64,000 nucleotides of DNA. It comes from Stutzerimonas degradans (GTDB taxonomy: Bacteria; Pseudomonadota; Gammaproteobacteria; Pseudomonadales; Pseudomonadaceae). Below, one piece after another: positions 9,475-17,604 of the stretch. How positions within the stretch are numbered: the stretch's first letter is position 1; every line of letters begins with the position of its first letter. A model generated the notes under the pieces. It ran no database searches. It saw only the letters and a program-made list of their open reading frames with translations, and was not told where the DNA came from. The stretch lies in contig NZ_JAMOHV010000002.1 of NCBI RefSeq assembly GCF_024448505.1, positions 186,001 through 250,000 of the forward strand. Reading direction: 5' to 3'. The position numbers were made by a program, and so were the translations under genes.

Positions 9475-9503
9475 CGCAACGGCGGCATTGCGCCGCCGTT
9501 GCG
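9475..9503 (-). terminator. Terminator of chemoreceptor gene
   Basis: A 12-bp perfect inverted repeat (9475-9486 with 9492-9503, five-base loop) starts just after the stop codon of the chemoreceptor. A short T-rich stretch follows on the minus strand. The 276 bases from here to the aminopeptidase start hold no recognisable gene and probably contain its promoter. Confidence 0.7.
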
Positions 9504-9509
9504 TCACGA

Positions 9510-11195
9510 TCAGACGCGGAACTGGCCGACCAGTTTCTGCAGGCGCTCGGCCACACCGCCGAGATCATGCGAGGTCTGCGCGCCTTGCGCGGCGTCGCTG
9601 GCCACCGTGTCCACGGCATCGGCGATGTGATGCACGCTGCGGTTGATCTCTTCGGCCACGGCGGTCTGTTCTTCGGCGGCCGCGGCGATCTGGGCGTTCA
9701 TCGAGTTGATGGTGCCGATCAACGCCGCGATGGCATCCAGCGATTCGCCGGCCTGGTTCGCCTGCTGCTGGGTGCTGTCGCCCTTCTCGCCGGCGCGCAG
9801 CATGGCGGTCACGGTGTGGCTGGTGGCGCTTTGCAGGCGGTCGATCATGCCCTGGATCTCGCCGGTGCTCTGCTGCGTGCGGCTGGCCAGTGCGCGCACC
9901 TCGTCGGCGACCACGGCGAAGCCACGTCCGGCCTCACCCGCTCGCGCCGCCTCGATGGCAGCGTTGAGCGCCAGCAGGTTGGTCTGCTCGGCGATGGCAC
10001 GGATCACGTCGAGCACGCCGACGATGCCTTTCACATCCTGCTGCAGCCCTTCCAGCGACTCGCCGCTGCCGCGCAGCTCAACTACCAGCTCGTGAATCTG
10101 GCGGATGCTCTGGTCGACCACCTGCTTGGCCGCCTGGCCCTGCTGGTCGGTTTCCTGCGCCGCTTCGGCCGCGCGCTGCGCGCTCATCGCCACCTCATGG
10201 GCGGCGGCGGACATCTCGTTGATCGCGGTGGCGACCTGGTCGGTTTCGTGACGCTGGCTGGCCATGGCCTGCTCGGAACGCTGCGCCTGGCTGGCCACCG
10301 CGCCGACCATGCCGGTCAGCTCGGTGGTGGTACCGGCGACCTGGCGTACCAGCAGATGAATCTTCTCGACGAAGCGGTTGAAGGCGCCGGCCAGTTCACC
10401 GAGTTCGTCCTTGCTGGTAACCGGCAGACGATGGGTGAGGTCGCCCTCGCCCTGCGCCATGTCGTCCAGACGGGCTTTGATCAGCAGCAGCGGCCGCAGC
10501 ACGGCGTTGCTCATGAACACGGCGAGAATCGCCATCAGTACCAGCAGCGCCGCGGCCGAGCCGAGCATGATGGTCACCAGCACGTCGATGCGCTGCTGGA
10601 ACTCGGCGCGCGCCTCTTCGACGTCGCGCTCGACGCCGTCGAGGTTGAGCGAGGTACCGAATGCCAGCTTCCACTTCGGCAGGTACTCGGCATAACCGAC
10701 TTTGGGCACCAGGGTGCTGCTGGCCGCCAGCCCGAAGCTGTAATCAACGTAATGGCTGCCGTTCTGCGCGGCCGCCACCAGTTCACGGATGGCATAGACG
10801 CCATTCGGGTCGCGGAAGTCGTAGAAGCTCTGGCCGATCTTGTCGCGGGTGTTGCCCTGCAGAACGCGTACGGACTTGTCGTCGTAGCCCCAGAAATAGC
10901 CATCCTTGCCGTAGGACAGGCGCTCGAGGATCGCCACCGCCTGGTCGCGCGCCTGCATGTCGCCGTCTGCCGACGCGTCGTAGATCGGTGCCAGCGCATT
11001 GCGCGCGAGCTGCACGTAGTTCTGCAGTTCGGCACGGCGGTCGCTGATCAGGCTCTGTCGGGTGTGCTCCTCCTGCTGCTCGGCAAGGTTACGCAGCTCA
11101 TACACGGCGATGCCGCTAAGCATGATCGTCAGGAGCAGGATCGGCCCGAGGGCCAGCAGCAGGAGTTTCGCGCGAAGTCGAAGATTCGAAAGCAT
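9510..11195 (-). CDS. Methyl-accepting chemotaxis protein, single Cache sensor
   Basis: 561-residue chemoreceptor. The order is transmembrane helix 1 (about 8-28), a periplasmic sCache_2-type domain ([11 protein letters not shown] and [14 protein letters not shown] blocks, about 35-180), transmembrane helix 2, HAMP, and the cytoplasmic signalling domain with the universal hairpin core [16 protein letters not shown] and [10 protein letters not shown]. It senses a periplasmic ligand and controls CheA. sCache_2 receptors in Pseudomonas often bind small organic acids, so an organic acid ligand is an inference. No C-terminal CheR pentapeptide is seen. The start is the ATG at 11195 ([10 protein letters not shown]), ten codons inside the open frame. 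Confidence 0.92.
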   Translation of the reverse strand: MLSNLRLRAKLLLLALGPILLLTIMLSGIAVYELRNLAEQQEEHTRQSLISDRRAELQNYVQLARNALAPIYDASADGDMQARDQAVAILERLSYGKDGYFWGYDDKSVRVLQGNTRDKIGQSFYDFRDPNGVYAIRELVAAAQNGSHYVDYSFGLAASSTLVPKVGYAEYLPKWKLAFGTSLNLDGVERDVEEARAEFQQRIDVLVTIMLGSAAALLVLMAILAVFMSNAVLRPLLLIKARLDDMAQGEGDLTHRLPVTSKDELGELAGAFNRFVEKIHLLVRQVAGTTTELTGMVGAVASQAQRSEQAMASQRHETDQVATAINEMSAAAHEVAMSAQRAAEAAQETDQQGQAAKQVVDQSIRQIHELVVELRGSGESLEGLQQDVKGIVGVLDVIRAIAEQTNLLALNAAIEAARAGEAGRGFAVVADEVRALASRTQQSTGEIQGMIDRLQSATSHTVTAMLRAGEKGDSTQQQANQAGESLDAIAALIGTINSMNAQIAAAAEEQTAVAEEINRSVHHIADAVDTVASDAAQGAQTSHDLGGVAERLQKLVGQFRV

Positions 11196-11400
11196 GGCAT
11201 CTATCTCTAAAGTACTAGCGACCACCGACCAAAGGTGATGGCACTTAGGTATTGCAAGAGCTTGTCGGCTTAATCCACGGGTTACTTAACCCCAACGATG
11301 AAAAAAACCTTTCAGCGTGAAGGGTCTCTCAGAAAACGCCTGTCAGTACCCGTCAGATGTGCCTAGCACCGGGGTTCCAGCGCCGCGGCGAGCATCGACC

Positions 11401-11441
11401 AAAAAAAAGCCCCGCGCAGCGTGCAGCTGGCGGGGCTTTTG
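11401..11441 (-). terminator. Terminator of fadD1
   Basis: On the minus strand, a stem AGCCCCGC / GCGGGGCT (11408-11415 with 11430-11437) is followed by a run of eight T. This is a canonical intrinsic terminator 14 bases past the fadD1 stop. Confidence 0.88.
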
Positions 11442-11454
11442 GCGTGCGGCTCGA

Positions 11455-13146
11455 TCAGCTCGCTTCGGCGAGCTTCTTCAATTCCTGGTCACGCAATTCC
11501 CGACGCAGGATCTTGCCGACGTTGGTGGTCGGCAGACTGTCGCGGAATTCGACGTAGCGCGGGCGCTTGTAGCCGGTCAGGTTGTCGTGCATGTGCTGCA
11601 TGACCTGCTCACGGGTCAGGCTCTCGCCCGGCTTGACCACCACGAACAGCTTGATCGCCTCGCCGGATTTCTCGTCCGGCACGCCGATGGCGGCGCACTG
11701 CAGTACGCCGGGCAGCGTGGCCAGCACGTCTTCCAGCTCGTTCGGGTAGACGTTGAAACCGGATACCAGAATCATGTCCTTCTTGCGGTCGACGATGCGG
11801 ATGTAGCCGTCGGCCTGGATCACGCCGATATCGCCGGTCTTGAAGAAGCCTTCGGCATCCATCACCTCGGCGGTGGCTTCCGGCCGTTGCCAGTAGCCCT
11901 TCATCACCTGCGGCCCCTTGATGCACAGCTCGCCGATCTCGCCCTGCGGCAGCTCCTGGCCGTCATCGTTGATGACCTTGAAGCGTGTCGAGGGCACCGG
12001 GATACCGATGGTGCCGAGCTGGATATGCGTGATCGGGTTGACCGAGGCTACCGGGCTGGTTTCGGTCAGGCCGTAGCCTTCGCAGATCGAGCAGCCGGTA
12101 ACCTGCTTCCATCGCTCTGCCGTGGCCAGCTGCAGCGCCATGCCACCCGACAGCGTGACCTTGAGCGCGGAGAAGTCCAGCTTGCGGAAGTCCTCGCTGT
12201 TGCACAGCGCGACGAACAGCGTGTTGAGGCCGACGAAGCCGCTGAAGCGGTAGCGGGCCAGGTCCTTCATCATCGCCGGCAGGTCGCGCGGGTTGCTGAT
12301 GAGGATGTTGTGGTTGCCGCTGAGCATCATCGTCATGCAATGAAAGGTGAACGCATAGATGTGATACAGGGGCAGCGGCGCGATGAGCACCTCGCGGCCT
12401 TCCTCGAGGTTCGACCCCATCAGCGCCTTGCACTGCAGCATGTTGGCGACGATGTTGCGGTGCGTCAGCATCGCGCCCTTGGCGACACCGGTGGTACCGC
12501 CGGTGTACTGCAGCACGGCGACGTCCTGGCCGTTCGGACTGGCGTCACGCACTGTCCGGCCGCGTCCCTGGGCCAGGGCATCGTTCAAGCGCACCGCCGA
12601 AGGCAGGCGGTAGGCCGGCACCATCTTCTTGACGTGCTTGACCACGGTGTTGACCAGCAGGCGCTTGAGCGGCGACAGCATGTCGCCGACCTCGGTGATC
12701 ACCACATGCCTGATCCCGGTCTTGGGCAGCACCGCCTCGGCCAGATGCGCCATGTTGGCCAGGCACACCAGCGCCTTGGCGCCGGCATCGTTGAACTGGT
12801 GTTCCATCTCCCGCGCGGTATACAGCGGGTTAGTGTTGACCACGATCAGCCCGGCACGCATGGCGCCGAACACCACGATCGGGTACTGGAGCAGATTGGG
12901 CAGCTGCACGGCGATGCGGTCGCCGGGCTGCAGATCGGTGTGGTGTTGAAGATAGGCGGCAAACTCGCCGGAGAGTCGATACAGCTCGCCGTAGGTCAGC
13001 GTCTTGCCGAGACTGCTGAAAGCCGGCTTGTCCGCGAAGCGCTCGCAGGACAGTTTCAGCACTGTCTGGATATTCTGGTACTCATCGGGATTGATTTCGC
13101 TGGCAACCCCAACAGGATATTTATCCTTCCAGAAGTTTTCGGTCAT
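11455..13146 (-). CDS. fadD1: Long-chain fatty acid-CoA ligase FadD1
   Basis: 563-residue AMP-forming acyl-CoA synthetase. It carries the P-loop YTGGTTGVAKG, the YGLTETSPV motif, FFKTGDIG, and the fatty-acyl signature around DRKKDMILVSGFNVYP, plus the C-terminal catalytic lysine region NVGKILRRELRD. It activates long-chain fatty acids for beta-oxidation at the inner membrane. It closely resembles P. aeruginosa FadD1, including the MTENFWKDKYP start. It lies downstream of fadD2 on the same strand with a 226-base gap, so it probably has its own promoter. Confidence 0.95.
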   Translation of the reverse strand: MTENFWKDKYPVGVASEINPDEYQNIQTVLKLSCERFADKPAFSSLGKTLTYGELYRLSGEFAAYLQHHTDLQPGDRIAVQLPNLLQYPIVVFGAMRAGLIVVNTNPLYTAREMEHQFNDAGAKALVCLANMAHLAEAVLPKTGIRHVVITEVGDMLSPLKRLLVNTVVKHVKKMVPAYRLPSAVRLNDALAQGRGRTVRDASPNGQDVAVLQYTGGTTGVAKGAMLTHRNIVANMLQCKALMGSNLEEGREVLIAPLPLYHIYAFTFHCMTMMLSGNHNILISNPRDLPAMMKDLARYRFSGFVGLNTLFVALCNSEDFRKLDFSALKVTLSGGMALQLATAERWKQVTGCSICEGYGLTETSPVASVNPITHIQLGTIGIPVPSTRFKVINDDGQELPQGEIGELCIKGPQVMKGYWQRPEATAEVMDAEGFFKTGDIGVIQADGYIRIVDRKKDMILVSGFNVYPNELEDVLATLPGVLQCAAIGVPDEKSGEAIKLFVVVKPGESLTREQVMQHMHDNLTGYKRPRYVEFRDSLPTTNVGKILRRELRDQELKKLAEAS

Positions 13147-13307
13147 GACCCTACTCCTAAGCGACAGCCTTCTTCACTGCACACAATGGCAGCTGTTTTG
13201 TTGTGTTTTGTAAACTTTTGTGCCGTGGATAGCGGCAAGAAGCCGGCCGAGGTTAGCAGCTTTGAAACTGAGCGAATAGAGCCATTTATGTACAACCAAG
13301 GCACAAA

Positions 13308-13333
13308 GTGACCGAATTTAAAAATTCGGTCAC
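13308..13333. promoter_or_regulatory. AT-centred palindrome between fadD2 and fadD1
   Basis: A near-perfect palindrome with 12-base arms (13308-13319 and 13322-13333; GTGACCGAATTT with AAATTCGGTCAC) and a two-base centre. It is 39 bases past the fadD2 stop and about 160 bases before the fadD1 start. It could be a weak transcription terminator for fadD2 (a few T follow on the minus strand) or an operator for fadD1. It does not fit the PsrA consensus I know. Confidence 0.5.
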
Positions 13334-13372
13334 CACCCAGATTGGCCGTGCCAGAGCGCCTGACCGGTGGTT

Positions 13373-15061
13373 TCAGGCGATATCGCGCAACTCGCGCCGC
13401 AGGATCTTACCCACTGGAGTCATCGGCAACGAGTCGCGCAGGACGTAGTGGCGCGGCAGCTTGTAGCCCGTGAAATTCTCGCGGCAGTAGCGCTGCAGTT
13501 CCTCGACGGTCAGCCCCGGCTCGCGCGGCACGATGAACAGCTTGACCGCCTCGCCGGATTTCTCGTCGGGCACGCCGATGGCGGCGCAGCTGGCGACCTT
13601 CGGGTGCGCCATGACCACTTCCTCGATCTCGTTGGGATAGACGTTGAAGCCGGAGACGATGATCAGGTCCTTCTTGCGATCGACGATCCGCACGAAGCCG
13701 TCCTCGTCGATGACGGCAATATCGCCAGTGCGCAGCCAGCCCGCATCATCGAGCACCTCGGCGGTCGCCTCCGGGCGCTGCCAGTAGCCCAGCATCACCT
13801 GCGGTCCCTTCACACACAGCTCGCCACGCGCACCGAGCGGCAGCTCGCGGCCGTCGTCGTCGATCACCTTGAGCAGCGTGCCCGGTACCGGCAGTCCTAC
13901 CGTACCCAGCCGCGAACGGTCGCCGTGCGGGTTGGCGCAAACCACCGGCGAGGTTTCCGTAAGGCCGTAGCCCTCGACCACGGTGCAGCCGGTCAGTTGC
14001 TGCCAGCGCTCGGCCACCGCCGAAACCAGTGCCGTGCCGCCGGAATTGGTGCCCTTGAGTGCGGAAAAGTCGATCCGGCGAAAGTCCGGATGGGACATCA
14101 GCGCGACAAACAACGTATTCAGGCCGAGGAAGCCGGAGAAACGCCAGCGCTGCAGCTCTTTGACGAAGCCGTTGATGTCGCGCGGGTTGGTGATCAGTAC
14201 GTTGTGGTTGCCAGTCACCATCATGCACATGCAATTCACGGTGAAGGCGTAGATGTGATAGAGCGGCAACGGCGCGATCATCACCTCCTGCCCCTCGCGA
14301 ATGACCGGGTGGCCCTTGTCATCCAATTGCTGCATGTTGGCCCGTACCTGCTGCATGTTCGCCACCAGATTGCCGTGACTGAGCATCGCCCCCTTGGCCA
14401 CGCCGGTCGTGCCGCCGGTGTACTGCAACACCGCAAGGTGCGTCTGGCTCAGCGGCACTGGCCGCAGGCTGTGGCGTGCGCCCTCGCGCAGTACCGTCTT
14501 GAACGAGACCGCCTGTGGCAGGCTGTAGGCCGGCACCATCTTCTTCACATGCCGGACCGCGGCGTTGACCAGCGCGCCCTTCAGGCCGGGCAGCAGGTCA
14601 CCGATCTTCGCCTCGATCAGGTAGTCGATGCGGGTGTCGGCCAGCACGTCCTGCACCTGCCGGCCGAAGGTATTCAGATACACCAGCGCACGCACGCCGG
14701 AATCCTGGAACTGATGGCGCATCTCCCGCACGGTGTACAGCGGATTGGTGTTAACCACCACCAGCCCGGCACGCAGCGCGCCGAACACAGCGATCGGATA
14801 CTGCAGCAGGTTGGGCATCTGCACGGCGATGCGCTCGCCCGGCTGCAGGTCGGTGTGGTTCTGCAGCCAGGCCGCAAAAGCCGCGGAGTGGCGTTCGAGA
14901 TCGCTGTAGGTCAGGGTGACGCCCATGTTGGTGAAGGCCGGACGATCCGCGTGCGCCTTGCAGGCACGCTCGAACACCTCGACCACGGAGCGGTAGGCGG
15001 ACATATCGATATCGCTCGGCACGCCGGCGGGACGTTTGTCATTCCAGAATTCAGGTTGCAT
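13373..15061 (-). CDS. fadD2: Long-chain fatty acid-CoA ligase FadD2
   Basis: 562-residue paralogue of FadD1 with the same motifs: YTGGTTGVAKG, YGLTETSPV, GWLRTGDIA, and DRKKDLIIVSGFNVYP. The N-terminus MQPEFWNDKRPAGVPSDIDM matches the FadD2 branch of pseudomonads. It activates fatty acids to acyl-CoA, probably with a chain-length range different from FadD1 (family knowledge). It is divergent from phaJ4; the 269 bases between them should hold both promoters. Confidence 0.94.
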   Translation of the reverse strand: MQPEFWNDKRPAGVPSDIDMSAYRSVVEVFERACKAHADRPAFTNMGVTLTYSDLERHSAAFAAWLQNHTDLQPGERIAVQMPNLLQYPIAVFGALRAGLVVVNTNPLYTVREMRHQFQDSGVRALVYLNTFGRQVQDVLADTRIDYLIEAKIGDLLPGLKGALVNAAVRHVKKMVPAYSLPQAVSFKTVLREGARHSLRPVPLSQTHLAVLQYTGGTTGVAKGAMLSHGNLVANMQQVRANMQQLDDKGHPVIREGQEVMIAPLPLYHIYAFTVNCMCMMVTGNHNVLITNPRDINGFVKELQRWRFSGFLGLNTLFVALMSHPDFRRIDFSALKGTNSGGTALVSAVAERWQQLTGCTVVEGYGLTETSPVVCANPHGDRSRLGTVGLPVPGTLLKVIDDDGRELPLGARGELCVKGPQVMLGYWQRPEATAEVLDDAGWLRTGDIAVIDEDGFVRIVDRKKDLIIVSGFNVYPNEIEEVVMAHPKVASCAAIGVPDEKSGEAVKLFIVPREPGLTVEELQRYCRENFTGYKLPRHYVLRDSLPMTPVGKILRRELRDIA

Positions 15062-15330
15062 TGTTATTAGCCTCTTGACCTGAGAGTGTCTGGCCCGTGC
15101 GGGTATCCGGGCTGAGCCGAACTTAGCAGCTCATCACCAAGGTGCAAGCGCGCACCAGCCCCCATCACCGCTGTGAATCTTCCATCTCCGACCAAGCGCC
15201 CCGGACGTCGGGACAAGCTTCGCGTCAACCACTAGAATGCAGCGCACCTTTTTCAGCCCGACCGGTGCGCGCGCTCTTCCGAGCAGGCACGCCGCTTCCC
15301 CCTCTCTGCGACCAAGGACAGATACCGAGC

Positions 15331-15801
15331 ATGAATACCATCAGCAGCACGCCCTACTCCGCACTGGAAGTAGGTCAGACCGCGAGCTTCGAGAAAACCG
15401 TCGGCGAACGCGACATCCAGCTGTTTGCGGCCATGTCCGGCGATCGCAATCCGGTGCATCTGGACGCCGAGTTCGCCGCTGGCACGCTGTTTCGCGAGCG
15501 CATCGCGCACGGCATGTTCAGCGGTGCGCTGATAAGCGCTGCCGTGGCCTGCACCATGCCGGGGCCGGGCACGATCTATCTCGGCCAGACCATGAAGTTC
15601 ACCCGCCCGGTGAAGATCGGCGACACCCTCACCGTGCGCCTGGAAATTCTGGAAAAGCTGCCGAAGAACCGCGTGCGCATCGCCACGCAGGTGTTCAACC
15701 AGAACGACGAGCAGGTCGTCGATGGCGAGGCCGAAGTGCTGGCCCCGCGCAAGCACGAAACCGTGGAGCTGAAGGAGCTGCCGCCGATCAGCATCGGCTG
15801 A
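15331..15801 (+). CDS. phaJ4: (R)-specific enoyl-CoA hydratase PhaJ4 (MaoC fold)
   Basis: 156-residue hot-dog-fold hydratase. The catalytic Asp/His motif is GDRNPVHLD, with ERIAHGMFSGALIS following, as in PhaJ enzymes. It hydrates trans-2-enoyl-CoA to (R)-3-hydroxyacyl-CoA, feeding beta-oxidation intermediates to polyhydroxyalkanoate synthesis. The ATG at 15331 has an AAGGA site 12 bases upstream and matches the PhaJ4 N-terminus; the frame is open well upstream. Position beside fadD2 and fadD1 supports a fatty-acid role. Confidence 0.9.
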   Translation: MNTISSTPYSALEVGQTASFEKTVGERDIQLFAAMSGDRNPVHLDAEFAAGTLFRERIAHGMFSGALISAAVACTMPGPGTIYLGQTMKFTRPVKIGDTLTVRLEILEKLPKNRVRIATQVFNQNDEQVVDGEAEVLAPRKHETVELKELPPISIG

Positions 15802-15852
15802 TCCACCCCTCCTCCCTGCCGCTCCGTGTCGTTGCGCGGACGGCTCGCCTGA

Positions 15853-15873
15853 CCGAGGTTTCCCCAACCTCGG
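15853..15873 (+). terminator. Hairpin downstream of phaJ4
   Basis: An 8-bp perfect stem (CCGAGGTT 15853-15860 with AACCTCGG 15866-15873) 51 bases past the phaJ4 stop. No strong T tail follows, so termination efficiency is uncertain. Confidence 0.5.
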
Positions 15874-15893
15874 CCACCGCATAAATCAAGAGC

Positions 15894-15919
15894 AAAAAAA
15901 AAGGCGACCTAGGGTCGCC
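15894..15919 (-). terminator. Terminator of ccoM
   Basis: Stem GGCGACC / GGTCGCC (15903-15909 with 15913-15919) followed on the minus strand by nine T. It lies 34 bases past the ccoM stop. Confidence 0.85.
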
Positions 15920-15952
15920 CAAATGCCTTGCGTGCTCTTTTATCGAGCGGGA

Positions 15953-16069
15953 TCAGCTGCGCTTTTTCTTTTGCGCGTCCCGCCAGATGAAATATGCGAA
16001 TCCACCGAGGAAGGCGACCATCAGGCCGACCGTGACAACCCCTGCGAGCACCACATTATCGACGAACAT
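15953..16069 (-). CDS. ccoM: Small cbb3 oxidase subunit CcoM
   Basis: 38-residue single-helix protein (begins MFVDNVVLAGVV, hydrophobic 6-29, ends with a Lys/Arg-rich tail). It matches, from memory, the small CcoM subunit found in the P. stutzeri cbb3-1 cytochrome c oxidase structure, which is encoded away from ccoNOPQ and aids oxidase assembly or stability. An AAGG/GGAG site lies upstream, a strong terminator follows, and Anr-type boxes sit upstream, as expected for a micro-oxic respiratory gene. It is too short for routine gene calling. Confidence 0.9.
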   Translation of the reverse strand: MFVDNVVLAGVVTVGLMVAFLGGFAYFIWRDAQKKKRS

Positions 16070-16138
16070 GAGACCTTCCCTCCGAAGCTGTTTTGCTGTC
16101 CGATGGGCGCACGTTAATGCGCTCTTCGGCGCACGAAA

Positions 16139-16152
16139 TTGATCGATGTCAA
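16139..16152 (-). promoter_or_regulatory. Anr/FNR box upstream of ccoM (proximal)
   Basis: TTGAT CGAT GTCAA, one mismatch from the Anr/FNR consensus TTGAT-N4-ATCAA. Its centre is about 76 bases upstream of the ccoM ATG. A start site near 16104 would place it at about -41.5, the activating position, with CATTAA (minus strand, near 16113-16118) as a possible -10. Confidence 0.72.
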
Positions 16153-16188
16153 TAGCCGCAGATAGCTGACGAAAAGCGTGCCCGGTGA

Positions 16189-16202
16189 CTGATCTGGATC
16201 AA
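16189..16202. promoter_or_regulatory. Second Anr/FNR-like box
   Basis: CTGAT CTGG ATCAA, one mismatch from the consensus, 36 bases beyond the proximal box. It may add to ccoM control. It reads equally well toward the right, but no plus-strand gene follows. Confidence 0.55.
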
Positions 16203-16356
16203 GAAAGAAGGGGTATTTCGAGGCGGAAATCGACGCGCTGGCCGGGTATCGCGGCGGGGAAGCGGGTGCTATCGGGAGAGGATTGGAACGGAGCGCCCAA
16301 CGGGCCGCGACAGCCGGTCGCGGCCGTGCTCGCCAGGCGTTCGTGCAACGGCGAAA

Positions 16357-16524
16357 TCAGCGTTTCTTCGGCTTCTTCTTGCCGCGGCTCTTCTTGTCCT
16401 GCCCCAGCGGCAGCGCCTGTTCGAAGGCCTTGCGCATCTCTGCGAGGCGCTTGTCGTTCTGCTCATGAATGCGCTTGCCGCGCTCGGCGCTGAAATCGAT
16501 CAGCTTGTCGTCGTCACTGCTCAT
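16357..16524 (-). CDS. Short charged hypothetical protein coupled to alkB
   Basis: 55-residue protein rich in Lys, Arg, Asp and Glu (MSSDDDKLIDFSAERGKR start, KKSRGKKKPKKR tail). Its ATG overlaps the alkB stop as ATGA, so translation is coupled. I recognise no domain; the basic tail suggests nucleic acid or ribosome contact, an inference only. Similar small genes sit beside alkB and rapA in other pseudomonads as far as I recall. Confidence 0.72.
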   Translation of the reverse strand: MSSDDDKLIDFSAERGKRIHEQNDKRLAEMRKAFEQALPLGQDKKSRGKKKPKKR

Positions 16525-17117
16525 GCTTGGGTCCGTGGGTGGATCAGGCGAAAGGTCAGGTTGAGGCGCGGCGCCCGGACCTTGCGGGTGCGGGCGATCT
16601 GGTGCTGCCAATGATGCTGGGTCGCCCCGCCCATGACCAGTAGCGAGCCATGTTCGAGGGCGATGGAATGCTCGATGCGCTGGCTGCCCTTGCGCCGCAG
16701 ATCGAAGCGCCGAGTGGCGCCGAGGCTCAGTGACGCCAGCAGCGGCTCGTGCCCCAGCTCCGGTTCATCATCGCTGTGCCAGCCCATCGCGTCCTGGCCG
16801 TCGCGATAGTAATTGAGCAACACACCGTTGAATGGCTGTCCCAGCTCGTCTTGCAAGCGTTCGCGTAGCGTCGCGAGCATGGGCGTCCAGGCAAGCGGCT
16901 CGTGCTGCAGGCCGGAATAGCGATAGCTCGCCTGCGCATCGCCGTACCAGGCCACCTGTCGAGGAATCGCCACGCGGCGGCCGTAAAGGCTGATCTGCGG
17001 CTGTTGCCACGGGGTTTGCTCGATCAATTCGGCCAGCCAGGCATCCGCCAGCGGCGCCGCGAGCCATTGCGGCAGATAGCGCAGATCGGCATCGGGCAGC
17101 GACAGCGGGGCGGTCAT
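16521..17117 (-). CDS. alkB: Alpha-ketoglutarate-dependent dioxygenase, AlkB family
   Basis: 198-residue Fe(II)/2-oxoglutarate dioxygenase of the AlkB repair family. The iron ligands are in WHSDDEPELG (HxD) and the distal GGATQHHWQH, and the 2-oxoglutarate-binding arginines are in APRLNLTFR. The family removes alkyl lesions from DNA or RNA bases by oxidation. The layout resembles ALKBH2/3-like bacterial members. ATG 17117 is preferred; the frame allows 12 more codons upstream. It overlaps the downstream 55-codon gene by four bases. Confidence 0.9.
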   Translation of the reverse strand: MTAPLSLPDADLRYLPQWLAAPLADAWLAELIEQTPWQQPQISLYGRRVAIPRQVAWYGDAQASYRYSGLQHEPLAWTPMLATLRERLQDELGQPFNGVLLNYYRDGQDAMGWHSDDEPELGHEPLLASLSLGATRRFDLRRKGSQRIEHSIALEHGSLLVMGGATQHHWQHQIARTRKVRAPRLNLTFRLIHPRTQA

Positions 17118-17156
17118 GCGCGGCGACTGCCCGAGCCGAACAATCTGCGGCACAGC

Positions 17157-17456
17157 TCAGACTTCGACATCCACCCACCGGCCCTGACGCGGGCGCTCGT
17201 CTGCATCATCGCGGGCATCGCCTTCGTTGGGGAGGTCAGGAGCCTGCTCGCCCGGCGTCGATCCGCGCCGCTGCCGCCGACGCTGCTCGTCGCGCAGCAT
17301 CTGCTCGGTTTCCTGCGGGTGGCGGCGGTCCAGCGCGATGGCACTTTCCCCGGCGGCCGGTTCCACCGGCGCGACGGGCTGGATATCCGGGCGCGGCTTG
17401 ACCGCGTCCTGCTGCGCACTGACCGGAAAGACGCCTGAGGGAATGGGTGGCAGCAT
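17157..17456 (-). CDS. Conserved hypothetical protein, Pro/Glu/Arg-rich
   Basis: 99-residue hydrophilic protein, probably disordered, with a central charged helix ([20 protein letters not shown]) and an acidic C-terminus. No signal peptide or membrane segment is seen and the function is unknown. It lies between rapA (divergent) and alkB (same strand, 39 bases downstream), an arrangement I recall from P. aeruginosa PA3306-PA3308. Confidence 0.68.
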   Translation of the reverse strand: MLPPIPSGVFPVSAQQDAVKPRPDIQPVAPVEPAAGESAIALDRRHPQETEQMLRDEQRRRQRRGSTPGEQAPDLPNEGDARDDADERPRQGRWVDVEV

Positions 17457-17604
17457 GCGTGAGTCCTGTTGCGCATCGAGGCGGATCGTTGTTTGTCACT
17501 GTAGCAGGGCCGCTACACTTGCTGTGCTTGAAGGCCGTCGGTCGTCGTCGCTCTCGACGCGGCGTTCCGTTACCATAACCGGCTTTTTTCACAGCGGAGG
17601 CAGC

